Source of the DNA: Thermoflexus hugenholtzii JAD2 | Lineage (GTDB): Bacteria > Chloroflexota > Dehalococcoidia > UBA2979 | Reading direction: 5' to 3' | Length of the DNA stretch: 23,618 nt | Assembly: GCA_945889565.1 (NCBI GenBank) | Contig: CAMDBZ010000004.1 | Span: 1-23,618 of the forward strand | In this document: piece by piece, positions 1-7,568 of the stretch | Layout of the letters: each line of letters begins with the position of its first letter | Position numbering within the stretch: position 1 is the first letter of the stretch | The notes under the pieces: generated by a model | The model's input: only the letters and a program-made list of their open reading frames with translations | Databases searched by the model: none | What the model was told of the DNA's origin: nothing | Translations under genes and position numbers: made by a program

Positions 1-130
1 CTTCGGTGGCTACGCGAGCGCGCTCGCCGTGCTCTCCGGAGTCGCGGGCGTTGCCCTCGCGCTCACGTGTGCCGAGGTCGCGTTGGGCATGGGCAGGACG
101 CCCAGCCCCGCCGACCGCGAGCGTCGCTAA
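1..130 (+). CDS. C-terminal end of a membrane protein, possibly an MFS-type transporter (partial)
   Basis: Reading from base 2, an open frame of 42 codons ends at the TAA at 128-130. It encodes a small-residue-rich hydrophobic helix (GGYASALAVLSGVAGVALAL) followed by a short charged tail ending in RERR. This looks like the last transmembrane segment and cytoplasmic tail of a polytopic protein, and the Gly/Ala-rich helix would fit a major-facilitator-type transporter. The start and most of the gene lie outside the window, so the family is a guess. It ends 30 bases before the thioesterase start on the same strand. Confidence 0.5.
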   Translation, partial: FGGYASALAVLSGVAGVALALTCAEVALGMGRTPSPADRERR

Positions 131-160
131 CCCTAGGGCCAGCGGCGGATGGGAGGTCCA

Positions 161-601
161 ATGCCACGGGTAACGGAACGTGATATCTGGATACGCTCGA
201 CCGACCAGGATGCCGACGGCATCGTGAACAACGCCCACTACTTCGAGTTCTTCGAGCAGGCGCGTCTCGATCACCTCATTTCGCTCGGTGTCATCGTGCG
301 CCCACGACCGCTGGGCACGGCGGACCGACCCTTCACCATCGCTGAGACGAGCTGCCGATTCCTGGCGCCGCTGCGCCACCACGACACGATCGTCGCCCAG
401 GCATGGACCGAGGAGATCAGGAATCGGAGCTTCACGTTCGGGTACCGCCTCCTGCGCTCCGTTGTAGGCAACATTGTTGCCGAGGGAAGCTCCGTGCAGG
501 TGTGGCTCGACGAGGAGGGCCGCCCGACACCGCTCCCGTCGCATGTCCGCGCGGCGCTCGAGGGCTCGCTATCCCCGGACGCCGTGCCGCCGCACCCATA
601 G
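161..601 (+). CDS. Acyl-CoA thioesterase, 4HBT hotdog family
   Basis: A protein of about 146 residues, the usual length of a single-hotdog thioesterase. Near the N-terminus it has the 4HBT signature: D-Q-D-A-D-G-I-V-N-N-A-H-Y, then F-F-E-Q-A-R. In this family the first Asp region supplies the catalytic acid and the Gly-x-Val-Asn-Asn loop contacts the thioester. It is expected to hydrolyse acyl-CoA thioesters in the cytoplasm; the substrate cannot be read from the sequence. An in-frame ATG lies at 149, but GGGAGG at 151-156 stands directly before the ATG at 161, so the later start is preferred. Its codon use is less extreme in third-position GC than the purine genes downstream. Family call is firm, physiological role unknown. 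Confidence 0.85.
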   Translation: MPRVTERDIWIRSTDQDADGIVNNAHYFEFFEQARLDHLISLGVIVRPRPLGTADRPFTIAETSCRFLAPLRHHDTIVAQAWTEEIRNRSFTFGYRLLRSVVGNIVAEGSSVQVWLDEEGRPTPLPSHVRAALEGSLSPDAVPPHP

Positions 602-651
602 TCCGCATCCGCCCTGTCAGCGCGCTGCCCACGGGCCTCGCGTCGGGTCGT

Positions 652-657
652 TAGAAT
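652..657 (+). promoter_or_regulatory. Candidate -10 element for dapA
   Basis: TAGAAT lies 36 bases before the dapA ATG and matches the sigma70 -10 consensus at five of six positions. No convincing -35 hexamer is seen 16-18 bases upstream. The same TANNNT pattern recurs before several other genes in the window. Confidence 0.4.
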
Positions 658-693
658 GTGCGGGCTTGCGAGGGCGCGGGGCGGAGGTGGGTG

Positions 694-1611
694 ATGGCCG
701 TCGAGCCTGGTCGTGTCGAGCTGGGTCGCGTGATGACGGCGATGGTGACGGCGTTCGCGCCGGACGGGTCGGTGGACTACGCCGCGTGCGGGGAGCTCGC
801 GCGCGCGCTGCTGGGGTCGGGGTCGGACGGGCTCGTGCTTACCGGCACCACCGGCGAGACGCCGACGCTCTCGATCGCGGAGCAGATCGCAGTGTGGCGC
901 GCGGTGCGGCGGGCGGTCGGCCCGGAGGCGGTGCTCGTCGCCGGGGCGTCGACGAACTCGACCGCGGAGTCGCTGGAGATGGTGCGCGAGGGCGCGGGCG
1001 CGGGCATGAGCGCGCTGATGTTCACCGTGCCGTACTACAACAAGCCGCCGCAGGAGGGGTTGTACCGCCACTTCCGCACGCTGGCCGAGGCGACGCCGCT
1101 GCCGTGCATCCTCTACAATATCCCGAGCCGGACCTCGCTCAACATGACGGCTGAGACGACGCTGCGGCTCGCGCGCGACGTGCCGAGCATCGTGGGCATC
1201 AAGGAGGCGGCAGGCGACCTGGCGCAGGTGGACGCGATCGTTGCGGGGGCGCCGGCGGGCTTCCGCGTGTGGTCCGGGGACGACAGCGCGACGCTGGACG
1301 TGATGCAGCACGGCGGCTGGGGCGTGGTGTCGGTGGCGGCCCACCTCGTCGGTGCGCAGATCCACGCGATGGTGGACCTGGCGGCGGCGGGCCGCTGGGA
1401 CGAGGCGCGCGCGGAGGAGGCGCGGCTGATGCCGCTCTTCAGCGTGTGCTTCGTGGAGACGAACCCGATCCCGGTGAAGTGGGCGCTGGGCCACCTGGGC
1501 TTCGCCGTCGGCGACCCGCGGCTGCCGCTCGTGCGCGCCTCGGAGGCGGCGCAGGAACGCATCGCGGCGGAGCTGGCGCGGCACCAGCTGGACGTGCTCG
1601 TGCGGGCGTAG
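694..1611 (+). CDS. dapA: 4-hydroxy-tetrahydrodipicolinate synthase
   Basis: A 305-residue DapA/NAL-superfamily TIM barrel of normal length. It condenses pyruvate with aspartate semialdehyde in the diaminopimelate/lysine pathway. Visible hallmarks are the GTTGE motif (residues 51-55, with the proton-relay Thr), Y141 in YNIPSRT, the Schiff-base lysine K170 in VGIKEAAGD, and the substrate-binding Arg in the same YNIPSRT segment. The ATG at 694 is chosen because GGAGG at 683-687 precedes it by six bases; an in-frame GTG at 658 has no ribosome binding site. Other members of the superfamily (N-acetylneuraminate lyase, KDG aldolase) share the fold, but the overall motif set fits DapA best. The gene converges on the minus-strand toxin gene with only nine bases between stop codons. 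Confidence 0.93.
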   Translation: MAVEPGRVELGRVMTAMVTAFAPDGSVDYAACGELARALLGSGSDGLVLTGTTGETPTLSIAEQIAVWRAVRRAVGPEAVLVAGASTNSTAESLEMVREGAGAGMSALMFTVPYYNKPPQEGLYRHFRTLAEATPLPCILYNIPSRTSLNMTAETTLRLARDVPSIVGIKEAAGDLAQVDAIVAGAPAGFRVWSGDDSATLDVMQHGGWGVVSVAAHLVGAQIHAMVDLAAAGRWDEARAEEARLMPLFSVCFVETNPIPVKWALGHLGFAVGDPRLPLVRASEAAQERIAAELARHQLDVLVRA

Positions 1612-1620
1612 GCGGGGGCG

Positions 1621-2166
1621 CTACCTTGGGCGCCGAGGGCCGCGCAGCGTGTCGTCGCGCTGATTGAGGCGCGGTCCCCCGCCGTATCCAAGCTGCTGCT
1701 GCATGAGCCTTGCTACTTCAGCCGAGGTGTAGGCGCTGAACGCGGTGGGCCCGCGAATCCGCTCCGTTACGCCTGCTGCTGCTCGGTTGCCCCGACCCAG
1801 GTCGATCAGGCGGATTCGGGGGTTCTCGAGGTGCGGCGACCATTGCTCATATGCGCTGACGAGATACCGCGCCAAGTGCGCGATCAGGTTGTTCCCCCTC
1901 CCCGGTCTCAGGGGTCGGATTCGCAGGAGTCGTCCTGTTCCGTCGCTGAGCGTCGTGTAGACGGCCGCCCACACCTCGGGCTCGCGGTGCTGATCGAAGG
2001 TCAGTACCCAACTGCACCGCAACTCATCGAGAAGGCGCAGCAACGCCGCGTCGTCCCGTTCCCCGCGAAAGCGGGTGGCCCGCACGTCGAGCGCCTCGTG
2101 TCCAAGGGAACGCAGGAGCAGCTCGACCTCTGGAGGCACGTGCTCGTCGAGCAGGAAGCGGACTAT
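1621..2166 (-). CDS. DUF5615 PIN-like toxin (Mut7-C RNase fold), start codon unclear
   Basis: About 175-181 residues. The N-terminal part matches the DUF5615 pattern: R-F-L-L-D-E-H-V-P-P-E-V, then L-R-S-L-G-H-E-A, later V-L-T-F-D. DUF5615 proteins are PIN-like presumed RNases, and the early Asp (LLDEH) would be a metal ligand. The first canonical start is the GTG at minus-strand 2139, which falls after this Asp. The conserved N-terminus needs a start near 2152-2166, where only CTG (2154) or ATA (2166) is available; the ATA overlaps the TAG stop of the upstream antitoxin gene. The C-terminal 60 residues or so extend beyond the usual domain and show no recognised motif. Gene order (antitoxin first, immediate junction) supports a two-gene toxin-antitoxin operon. 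Activity is untested; loss of function through a degraded start is possible. Confidence 0.7.
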   Translation of the reverse strand: MVRFLLDEHVPPEVELLLRSLGHEALDVRATRFRGERDDAALLRLLDELRCSWVLTFDQHREPEVWAAVYTTLSDGTGRLLRIRPLRPGRGNNLIAHLARYLVSAYEQWSPHLENPRIRLIDLGRGNRAAAGVTERIRGPTAFSAYTSAEVARLMQQQLGYGGGPRLNQRDDTLRGPRRPR

Positions 2167-2840
2167 GCGGCCACCACCCTCTCGAACTCGATCGCCCGGT
2201 CGATATCCGCACGGTCGATTCGGTACAGGGCGGCAGTCTGTGCGGGGCCGATATCGCGTGCGATGCCGGCAACAAAGCGAGTTTCGAGCACAGTGCCCCG
2301 CAAGGTCGGCTGACCGAGGTTGACCAACGGAGCCATTGTCACCGCGTCGCTGAACGCCCCGAGTTCTCCCAGAGGGCCTCTCGCCGCGATCCGACGCAAT
2401 ACTGCCTCCACGGCGCTGCCCACGCTACTGAGATCAACCGGCCAGTCCAGCTCGAACTGGCCGCCGCGCATCACGAGCATGGGCGCCAACCCGGGCAGTC
2501 GGGCGGCGATGTCACCGGCTTCCGCGAAGATGGGCAGCAGGTACCACGTGGGGATAACCGCGTCCAGGAAGTCGATCGCGCGGCGTATGCGGAGGGTTGG
2601 CACGTGCGTGGTGAGCTGACCGGCGACCTGCAACCGGAGGTAGTCGACCCAGCTGTACAGGCGAGGAATGCCTCGCCGGCCGGGCCGGAGATGCGCTTCC
2701 AGCAGCCCTGATCGATGCCAGTATTGGAGCTGAGAGGGCGTCAATCCGGTGAGCCGGCTCACCAGTGCCGAGCGCAGCCCTGCAATATGCACTTCAGCAG
2801 GCAGCTCTACTGGATCAGGGGCGCTGACTAGGCTCTGCAT
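2163..2840 (-). CDS. MerR-type HTH / DUF433 antitoxin
   Basis: A 225-residue protein. Residues about 30-75 form a MerR-like winged helix (LTPSQLQYWHRSGLLEAH, then R-R-G-I-P-R-L-Y-S-W-V-D-Y). The C-terminal 50 residues resemble DUF433 (P-T-L-R-G-T-V-L-E-T-R, then D-I-G-P-A-Q-T-A-A-L-Y-R-I-D-R-A-D-I-D-R), the VapB-like antitoxin domain. The middle section (about 80-170) is unassigned. This fusion paired with a downstream DUF5615 gene is a known arrangement; the HTH probably binds the operon's own promoter and the DUF433 part the toxin. The ATG at 2840 lies about six bases after a TAAGAT -10-like hexamer, so the mRNA may be leaderless. This is the only minus-strand operon in the window. Confidence 0.75.
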   Translation of the reverse strand: MQSLVSAPDPVELPAEVHIAGLRSALVSRLTGLTPSQLQYWHRSGLLEAHLRPGRRGIPRLYSWVDYLRLQVAGQLTTHVPTLRIRRAIDFLDAVIPTWYLLPIFAEAGDIAARLPGLAPMLVMRGGQFELDWPVDLSSVGSAVEAVLRRIAARGPLGELGAFSDAVTMAPLVNLGQPTLRGTVLETRFVAGIARDIGPAQTAALYRIDRADIDRAIEFERVVAA

Positions 2841-2846
2841 GCGGGC

Positions 2847-2891
2847 ATCTTACTCGGGGAAGGGCACCCCGGTGGCCTCCGGTGGTACACT
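2847..2891. promoter_or_regulatory. Divergent promoter region between the antitoxin gene and purF
   Basis: On the minus strand TAAGAT (2852-2847) stands six bases before the antitoxin ATG, the geometry expected of a leaderless transcript. On the plus strand TACACT (2886-2891) is a -10-like hexamer for purF. No good -35 elements are visible for either. The intergenic space is short, so a MerR-type protein bound here could also affect purF; that is inference. Confidence 0.4.
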
Positions 2892-2939
2892 GCCCGTCTC
2901 GCCCTCTGGCTGGCCGAAAGGCGACGGCGTATCTCGACG

Positions 2940-4436
2940 ATTGACGAGAAATGCGGCGTGTTTGGTGTCTTCGCGCCCGGCGAGGACGTGGCGCGGCTTA
3001 CGTTCTTCGGGCTGCATGCGTTGCAGCATCGTGGGCAGGAATCGGCGGGGATCGCCTCGAGCGACGGGGAGCGCATCGCGCTGTACGCGCAGATGGGGCT
3101 CGTGTCGCAGGTGTTCGACGAGGCCGCGCTCGAGGGGCTGCAGGGGATTGCGGCGATCGGGCACACGCGCTACTCGACGACCGGGGCGAACGTGGCGTGC
3201 AACGTGCAGCCGCTGCTGGTGGAGGACCGCGCGGGCTACCTGCCGCTGATCGACGGTCAGCCGCGGCAGCTGGCGCTCGCGCACAACGGCAACATCGTGA
3301 ACGCCGATATCCTGCGGGCGGACCTCGAGTCGCAAGGTGTCGAGTTCGAGACGACGACGGACTCCGAGGTGCTGGCGCAGCTGCTGGCGACGGCGCCGGG
3401 GGCGACGTGGGAGGCGCGCTTCGCGACGCTGATGCGGCGCGCGAACGGCGCGTACTCGCTGACGGTGCTGACGCGCGACGCGATTTTCGGCGTGCGCGAC
3501 CCGAACGGCATCCGCCCGCTGTGCATCGGCAAGCTCGACGCGGGGCATGCCGGGTACGTGTTCGCGTCGGAGACCTGCGCGCTGGACCACCTGGGCGCGA
3601 CGTTCGTGCGCGAGGTGGAGCCGGGCGAGGTGGTGCGCATCGACCGGTACGGCATCACGTCGTGGCGGGTGGCGGAGCCGTTGCGGCCGGCGTTGTGCCT
3701 GCTGGAGTACATCTACTTCGCGCGGCCGGACTCGCGGATGCGCGGGCAGCTGCTGTACCAGGCGCGCATGCGCATGGGGGAGCAGCTGGCGATCGAGCAC
3801 CCGGCGGAGGCGGACATCGTGATCGGCATCCCGGACTCGGCGACGGCGGCGGCGATCGGCTACGCGCGCGGGTCGGGGATTCCGTACGTCGAGGCGCTGG
3901 TGAAGAACCGCTACGTGGGGCGCACGTTCATCCAGCCGGACCAGCGGCTGCGGGACCGCGGCGTGCAGCTGAAGTTCAACCCGCTGCCGGAGCTGCTGGA
4001 GGGGCGCCGCGTGGTGGTGGTGGACGACACGATTGTGCGCGGGACGACAACGCCGCGCGTGGTGGCGATGCTGCGCAAGGCGGGGGCGCGCGAGGTGCAC
4101 ATGCGCATCACCTCGCCGCCGATCCAGCATCCGTGCTTCTACGGCGTGGATATGGCGACGCGGGGCGAGCTGATCGCGGCGCACCAGGGCGTCGACGATA
4201 TCCGGCAGCACATCGGCGCGGACACGCTCGGCTACCTCTCGATCGAGGGGACGGCGGCGGCGACGCGGCAGCCGGAGGAGACGCTGTGCACGGCGTGCTT
4301 CACGGGCCAGTACCCGCGCGAGGTGCCGTTGCAGCTGGACAAGTTCGTGCTGGAGCAGCCGGTGGCGCGGGCCCGGCACGCCATCCCACTCGGAGGGCCG
4401 TTGACGGTCGTGGGCGCTCCCCCCGCTGCTCGCTAA
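2940..4436 (+). CDS. purF: Amidophosphoribosyltransferase (glutamine PRPP amidotransferase)
   Basis: Catalyses the first committed step of purine synthesis: PRPP plus glutamine to phosphoribosylamine. The N-terminal glutaminase domain begins with C-G-V-F-G-V-F (catalytic Cys codon at 2952) and contains LHALQHRGQESAGI, HNGNI and the TDSEV segment. The C-terminal phosphoribosyltransferase domain has the PRPP loop VVVVDDTIVRGTT. Cysteines in PALCLLEY, HPCFYG and LCTACFTGQ match the four [4Fe-4S] ligands of the Bacillus subtilis enzyme, whose precursor is processed to expose the Cys. The frame stays open upstream to a stop at 2829 but has no ATG, GTG or TTG before the catalytic Cys. Possible starts are CTG (2910), ATC (2931) or ATT (2940); the GTG at 2958 would delete the catalytic Cys. 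The coordinate given is the shortest extent that keeps the conserved IDEK-C stretch. Function is certain, start is not. Confidence 0.95.
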   Translation: MDEKCGVFGVFAPGEDVARLTFFGLHALQHRGQESAGIASSDGERIALYAQMGLVSQVFDEAALEGLQGIAAIGHTRYSTTGANVACNVQPLLVEDRAGYLPLIDGQPRQLALAHNGNIVNADILRADLESQGVEFETTTDSEVLAQLLATAPGATWEARFATLMRRANGAYSLTVLTRDAIFGVRDPNGIRPLCIGKLDAGHAGYVFASETCALDHLGATFVREVEPGEVVRIDRYGITSWRVAEPLRPALCLLEYIYFARPDSRMRGQLLYQARMRMGEQLAIEHPAEADIVIGIPDSATAAAIGYARGSGIPYVEALVKNRYVGRTFIQPDQRLRDRGVQLKFNPLPELLEGRRVVVVDDTIVRGTTTPRVVAMLRKAGAREVHMRITSPPIQHPCFYGVDMATRGELIAAHQGVDDIRQHIGADTLGYLSIEGTAAATRQPEETLCTACFTGQYPREVPLQLDKFVLEQPVARARHAIPLGGPLTVVGAPPAAR

Positions 4437-4440
4437 GCGA

Positions 4441-4491
4441 GCGGGTATGGACGGCCCTCCGGGCCGAGGGACCCGCCCGCCCGCCCTTTTT
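4441..4491 (+). terminator. Candidate hairpin terminator after purF
   Basis: A nested inverted repeat: GCGGGT (4441-4446) pairs with ACCCGC (4471-4476) and encloses CGGCCC-TCC-GGGCCG (4452-4466). A run of five T at 4487-4491 follows about ten bases after the stem, further than in a classic intrinsic terminator. Confidence 0.5.
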
Positions 4492-4493
4492 CC

Positions 4494-4515
4494 GGGGGCT
4501 TCGCCCCCCCCTTTT
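4494..4515 (+). terminator. Second hairpin after purF
   Basis: GGGGGC (4494-4499) pairs with GCCCCC (4503-4508) around a TTC loop and is followed by C residues and TTTT. It is preceded by CCCTTTTT, so the structure is flanked by T runs on both sides. Between here and purM (about 4516-4685) I see no gene; a short open frame from 4447 is compositionally poor and has no ribosome binding site. Confidence 0.5.
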
Positions 4516-4689
4516 CCGGACGGTGCGGCGGACGAGTCGGTTGAGCTACGCAACGGCCTCGTGGTCACGTTGGTGACTGGGCCAGCGGATGAGCGCGTGC
4601 GCCGGTTCGCAGCCGCTGCAAGTCGGCGTCGGGCGCGCGCGTGCGTAACGTGGCGGCGGGTGCGCTTTCGCTCGATAGCGCGGGGCGCG

Positions 4690-4695
4690 TAGGCT
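4690..4695 (+). promoter_or_regulatory. Candidate -10 element for purM
   Basis: TAGGCT lies 40 bases before the purM start; the same hexamer occurs before purL. A weak TTCGCT sits 17 bases upstream. Position and recurrence are the main support. Confidence 0.35.
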
Positions 4696-4735
4696 AGTTG
4701 CATCACTCCCTCCCCCGGACGAGGATCACGCCGCT

Positions 4736-5797
4736 GTGAGCACGGGCCCGGACCAACCGTTGCGCTACGCCGACGCGGGCGTCGACATCGACGCGGCGGA
4801 GGCGACGGTCGCGCGCTACGGCGAGATCGCGCGGCGGACGCAGCGGCCGGAGGTGCTGGGGAGCCTCGGGTCGTTTGCTGGGCTGTTCCGGCTGCAGGGG
4901 TACCGGGACCCGGTGCTCGCGAGCAGCACGGACAGCGTGGGCACGAAGGTGCTGGTGGCGGCGGCGGCAGGGCGCTTCGACACTGTGGGCCAGGACCTGG
5001 TCAACCACTGCGTGAACGACATCCTGACGACGGGCGCGCAGCCGCTGTTCTTCCTCGACTACCTGGCGACTGCGGACCTGCCGCAGGCGCAGCGCGTGGA
5101 GATCGTCGCGGGCATCGGGCTGGCGTGCGAGGAGAACGGCGTCGCGCTGATCGGTGGGGAGACGGCCGACCTGCCGGACCTCTACCGCACCGGCGACTAC
5201 GACATCGCCGGCTTCATCGTCGGCGCGGTCGAGCGCGACGCGGTCATCGACGGCGCGCGCATCCGCGCGGGCGACGTGCTGGTGGCGCTGCCATCGAGCG
5301 GGCTGCACACGAACGGCTACTCGCTGGTGCGCGCCGCGTTCGGGTTGGCGAAGGGCGCGGACGCGGCGCACGACCGCGCGGTGCTGGACACCGCGTACGC
5401 GGAGCTGGGCGGGACGCTCGGCGATGCGTTGCTCGCGGTGCACCGCTCGTACCTCGGGGCGCTCGAGCCGCTGCTTCCGCGTATCCACGGCTGGGCGCAC
5501 ATCACGGGCGGCGGCATCCCGGGCAACCTGCCGCGCATCCTGCCCGAGGGGCTGGGCGCGTTCATCGACGCGGGCTCGTGGCGCACGCCGCCGCTGTTCG
5601 CGGTGATCCAGCGGCAGGGGCGCGTGGCGGACGGCGAGATGTACCGGACGTTCAACATGGGGGTGGGCGCGATCCTCGCGGTGGCAGCGGAGGACGCGCC
5701 GGGCGTGCTGGCTGCGCTGCCCGAGGCGTGGGCGCTGGGGGCGGTGGAGGCTCAGGCGGCAGGCGTGTCGGTGGTGCGCGGCCTACCGCTCGCCTGA
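4736..5797 (+). CDS. purM: Phosphoribosylformylglycinamidine cyclo-ligase (AIR synthase)
   Basis: A 353-residue PurM of normal length, which closes formylglycinamidine ribonucleotide to aminoimidazole ribonucleotide with ATP. In order it shows YADAGVDI at the N-terminus, the DSVGTK nucleotide-loop motif, NHCVNDI, GGETADLP, the SSGLHTNGYSLVR segment, HITGGGIPGNLPR and FNMGVG. These are the standard ATP- and substrate-binding motifs of the PurM/PurL/HypE/ThiL fold. The GTG start at 4736 is preceded by GAGGA at 4721-4725. It lies between purF and purH on the same strand, but 300 bases separate it from purF. No purN lies in the 121 bases before purH, although purN is often found next to purM. Confidence 0.96.
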   Translation: MSTGPDQPLRYADAGVDIDAAEATVARYGEIARRTQRPEVLGSLGSFAGLFRLQGYRDPVLASSTDSVGTKVLVAAAAGRFDTVGQDLVNHCVNDILTTGAQPLFFLDYLATADLPQAQRVEIVAGIGLACEENGVALIGGETADLPDLYRTGDYDIAGFIVGAVERDAVIDGARIRAGDVLVALPSSGLHTNGYSLVRAAFGLAKGADAAHDRAVLDTAYAELGGTLGDALLAVHRSYLGALEPLLPRIHGWAHITGGGIPGNLPRILPEGLGAFIDAGSWRTPPLFAVIQRQGRVADGEMYRTFNMGVGAILAVAAEDAPGVLAALPEAWALGAVEAQAAGVSVVRGLPLA

Positions 5798-5918
5798 GGT
5801 CACTTGCCGTGACGGGCACGGGTCAGGAAGCGCGTGGACACCGCCCGCGGGCCCGAGTAGGCGGGGCGTGCGTTGGAGCGGCGCCGCGGGTGGGCCGGTC
5901 GAGCGAAGGGGGCGCGTG

Positions 5919-7493
5919 ATGCGGGCATTGCTCGCGGTGTACGACAAGGCAGGCATCGTCGAGCTCGGGGCGGGGCTGCACGCGCTCGGCTGGGAGCTGT
6001 ACTCGACGGGCAACACGCAGCGCGTGCTGGTCGCAGGCGGCGTGCCGGCGCGCGCAGTGGCGGAGCTGACGGGGCACCCGGAGGTCTTCGGCGGGCGGGT
6101 GAAGACGCTGCACCCGAAGGTGCACGGCGGGCTGCTGTTCCGGCGCGGGCACGCGGGCGACGAGGCGGAGGCGCAGGAGCACGGCATCGACGCGATCGAC
6201 ATGGTCGTGGCGAACCTGTACCCGTTCGCGGAGACGGTGCGCGGGGATGTGGCGCTGCCGCTGGCGCGCGCGCTCGAGGAGATCGACATCGGCGGGCCGG
6301 CGATGATCCGCGCGGCCGCGAAGAACCACCCGTGGGTGGTGCCGCTGGTCGACCCGGCGGACTACGTGCCGGTGCTGGAGGCGTTGCGCGCGGGGGCGCT
6401 GGACCAGGCGCGCCGGCGCGCGCTGGCGGCGAAGGCGTTCCAGCACGTCGCGCACTACGACACGCTGGTGGCGGAGTATCTGCGGGGGGACGGCGAGCCG
6501 TTCCCGGCGCAGCTGACGGTAGCGCTGACTCGCGCTGGGGAGGCGCTGCGTTACGGCGAGAACCCGCACCAGCGAGCGGCGTTCTACCGCCGCGACTCGC
6601 TGCGCGAGGTGGCGGCGGGCGTCGGCGCGGCGGTGCAGCACCACGGCAAGGGCATGTCGTACACGAACGTGCTGGACGCGGACGCGGCGTTCGCGCTGGT
6701 CGCGGACTGCGCCGAGCCGGCGCTCGCGATCATCAAGCACACGAACCCGTGCTGCTTCGCGACGGGCGCGCTGCCGCTCGCCGAGCTGTACGAGCGGGCG
6801 CTCACGGAGGGCGACGCGGTGTCGGCGTACGGCGGCATCGTGGCGGTGAACCGGCCGCTGGACATGGCGCTGGCGAGCGCGTTGCGGGAGCGGCTGAGCC
6901 CGGTGGCAGGTGTGCGCATGTTCTTCGAGATCGTGATCGCGCCGGGGTTCGCGGACGGGGCGCTGGCGCACCTGCAACGCAAGTCGGCGGACCTGCGCAT
7001 CCTCGAGGCGCCGCTGGGCGAGCCGGGTGCGGCACGGCAGGAGCTGCGCTCCGTGCGCGGTGGGATGCTGGTGCAGGACGTCGACGCGGGGGACGGTGGC
7101 GACGGCCTGGCGCCGGTGTCGAGCGCGCAGCGCGCGCCGACAGCGGGCGAGCTGGCGGACCTGCGGGTGGCGTGGACGGTGTGCAAGCACGTGAAGTCGA
7201 ACGCGATCGTGCTGGTGCGCGATGGCGTGCTGGTGGGCATGGGCGCGGGGCAGCCGAATCGCGTGGAGAGCGCACGGCTGGCGGTGCGCGCGGCGGGCGA
7301 GCGGGCTTCTGGTGCGGTGCTGGCGTCGGACGCGTTCTTCCCGTTCCCGGACACGCTGGAAGTCGCGGCGGCGGCGGGGGTGATGGCGGCGATCCATCCT
7401 GGCGGGTCGATGCGCGACGCGGAGTCGGTGCAGGTGGCCGACGCGCGCGGGCTCGCGCTGTGCACGACAGGCGTGCGGCACTTCCGGCACTAG
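5919..7493 (+). CDS. purH: Bifunctional AICAR transformylase / IMP cyclohydrolase
   Basis: A 524-residue PurH covering the last two steps to IMP. The N-terminal MGS-like cyclohydrolase domain (about residues 1-190) has YDKAGI, STGNT, KTLHPKVHGG, NLYPF and IDIGGPAMIRAAAKNH. The transformylase part follows with RYGENPHQ, KGMSYTNVLDADAA, KHTNPC, SAYGGIVAVN, RGGMLVQ, KHVKSNAI, GAGQPNRVESA, ASDAFFPFPD and the C-terminal TGVRHFRH. The ATG at 5919 is chosen because GAAGGGGG at 5905-5912 precedes it by six bases; the frame is open further upstream to about 5868 without a better site. The 121-base gap after purM contains only a small palindrome (TCAC-N5-GTGA near 5800) and no gene. Confidence 0.96.
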   Translation: MRALLAVYDKAGIVELGAGLHALGWELYSTGNTQRVLVAGGVPARAVAELTGHPEVFGGRVKTLHPKVHGGLLFRRGHAGDEAEAQEHGIDAIDMVVANLYPFAETVRGDVALPLARALEEIDIGGPAMIRAAAKNHPWVVPLVDPADYVPVLEALRAGALDQARRRALAAKAFQHVAHYDTLVAEYLRGDGEPFPAQLTVALTRAGEALRYGENPHQRAAFYRRDSLREVAAGVGAAVQHHGKGMSYTNVLDADAAFALVADCAEPALAIIKHTNPCCFATGALPLAELYERALTEGDAVSAYGGIVAVNRPLDMALASALRERLSPVAGVRMFFEIVIAPGFADGALAHLQRKSADLRILEAPLGEPGAARQELRSVRGGMLVQDVDAGDGGDGLAPVSSAQRAPTAGELADLRVAWTVCKHVKSNAIVLVRDGVLVGMGAGQPNRVESARLAVRAAGERASGAVLASDAFFPFPDTLEVAAAAGVMAAIHPGGSMRDAESVQVADARGLALCTTGVRHFRH

Positions 7494-7530
7494 CACGGGA
7501 GTGCGCGCGGGTCGCGGCTGTGTGCGCGGC

Positions 7531-7559
7531 GTGACCTGAGCGCGCGGCTGGCCTAGGAT
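7531..7559 (+). promoter_or_regulatory. Sigma70-like promoter of the glycosyltransferase gene
   Basis: GTGACC (7531-7536), a 17-base spacer, then TAGGAT (7554-7559). The ATG follows after only nine bases, so transcription would begin close to the start codon and the message may be leaderless or nearly so. Confidence 0.5.
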
Positions 7560-7568
7560 GGAGCGCGC

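Noticed and set aside
601..693. Alternative dapA start at the GTG at 658
   Set aside because: It would add a non-conserved 12-residue stretch and lacks a ribosome binding site, while the ATG at 694 has GGAGG at good spacing.
4447..4692. Short plus-strand frame of 81 codons between purF and purM
   Set aside because: Runs through two hairpins, has no ribosome binding site and has a Pro/Arg-rich product without recognisable features.
5798..5918. A small purN or regulatory RNA between purM and purH
   Set aside because: Only 121 bases, with one short palindrome and no T run; too short for purN and no known RNA fold recognised.
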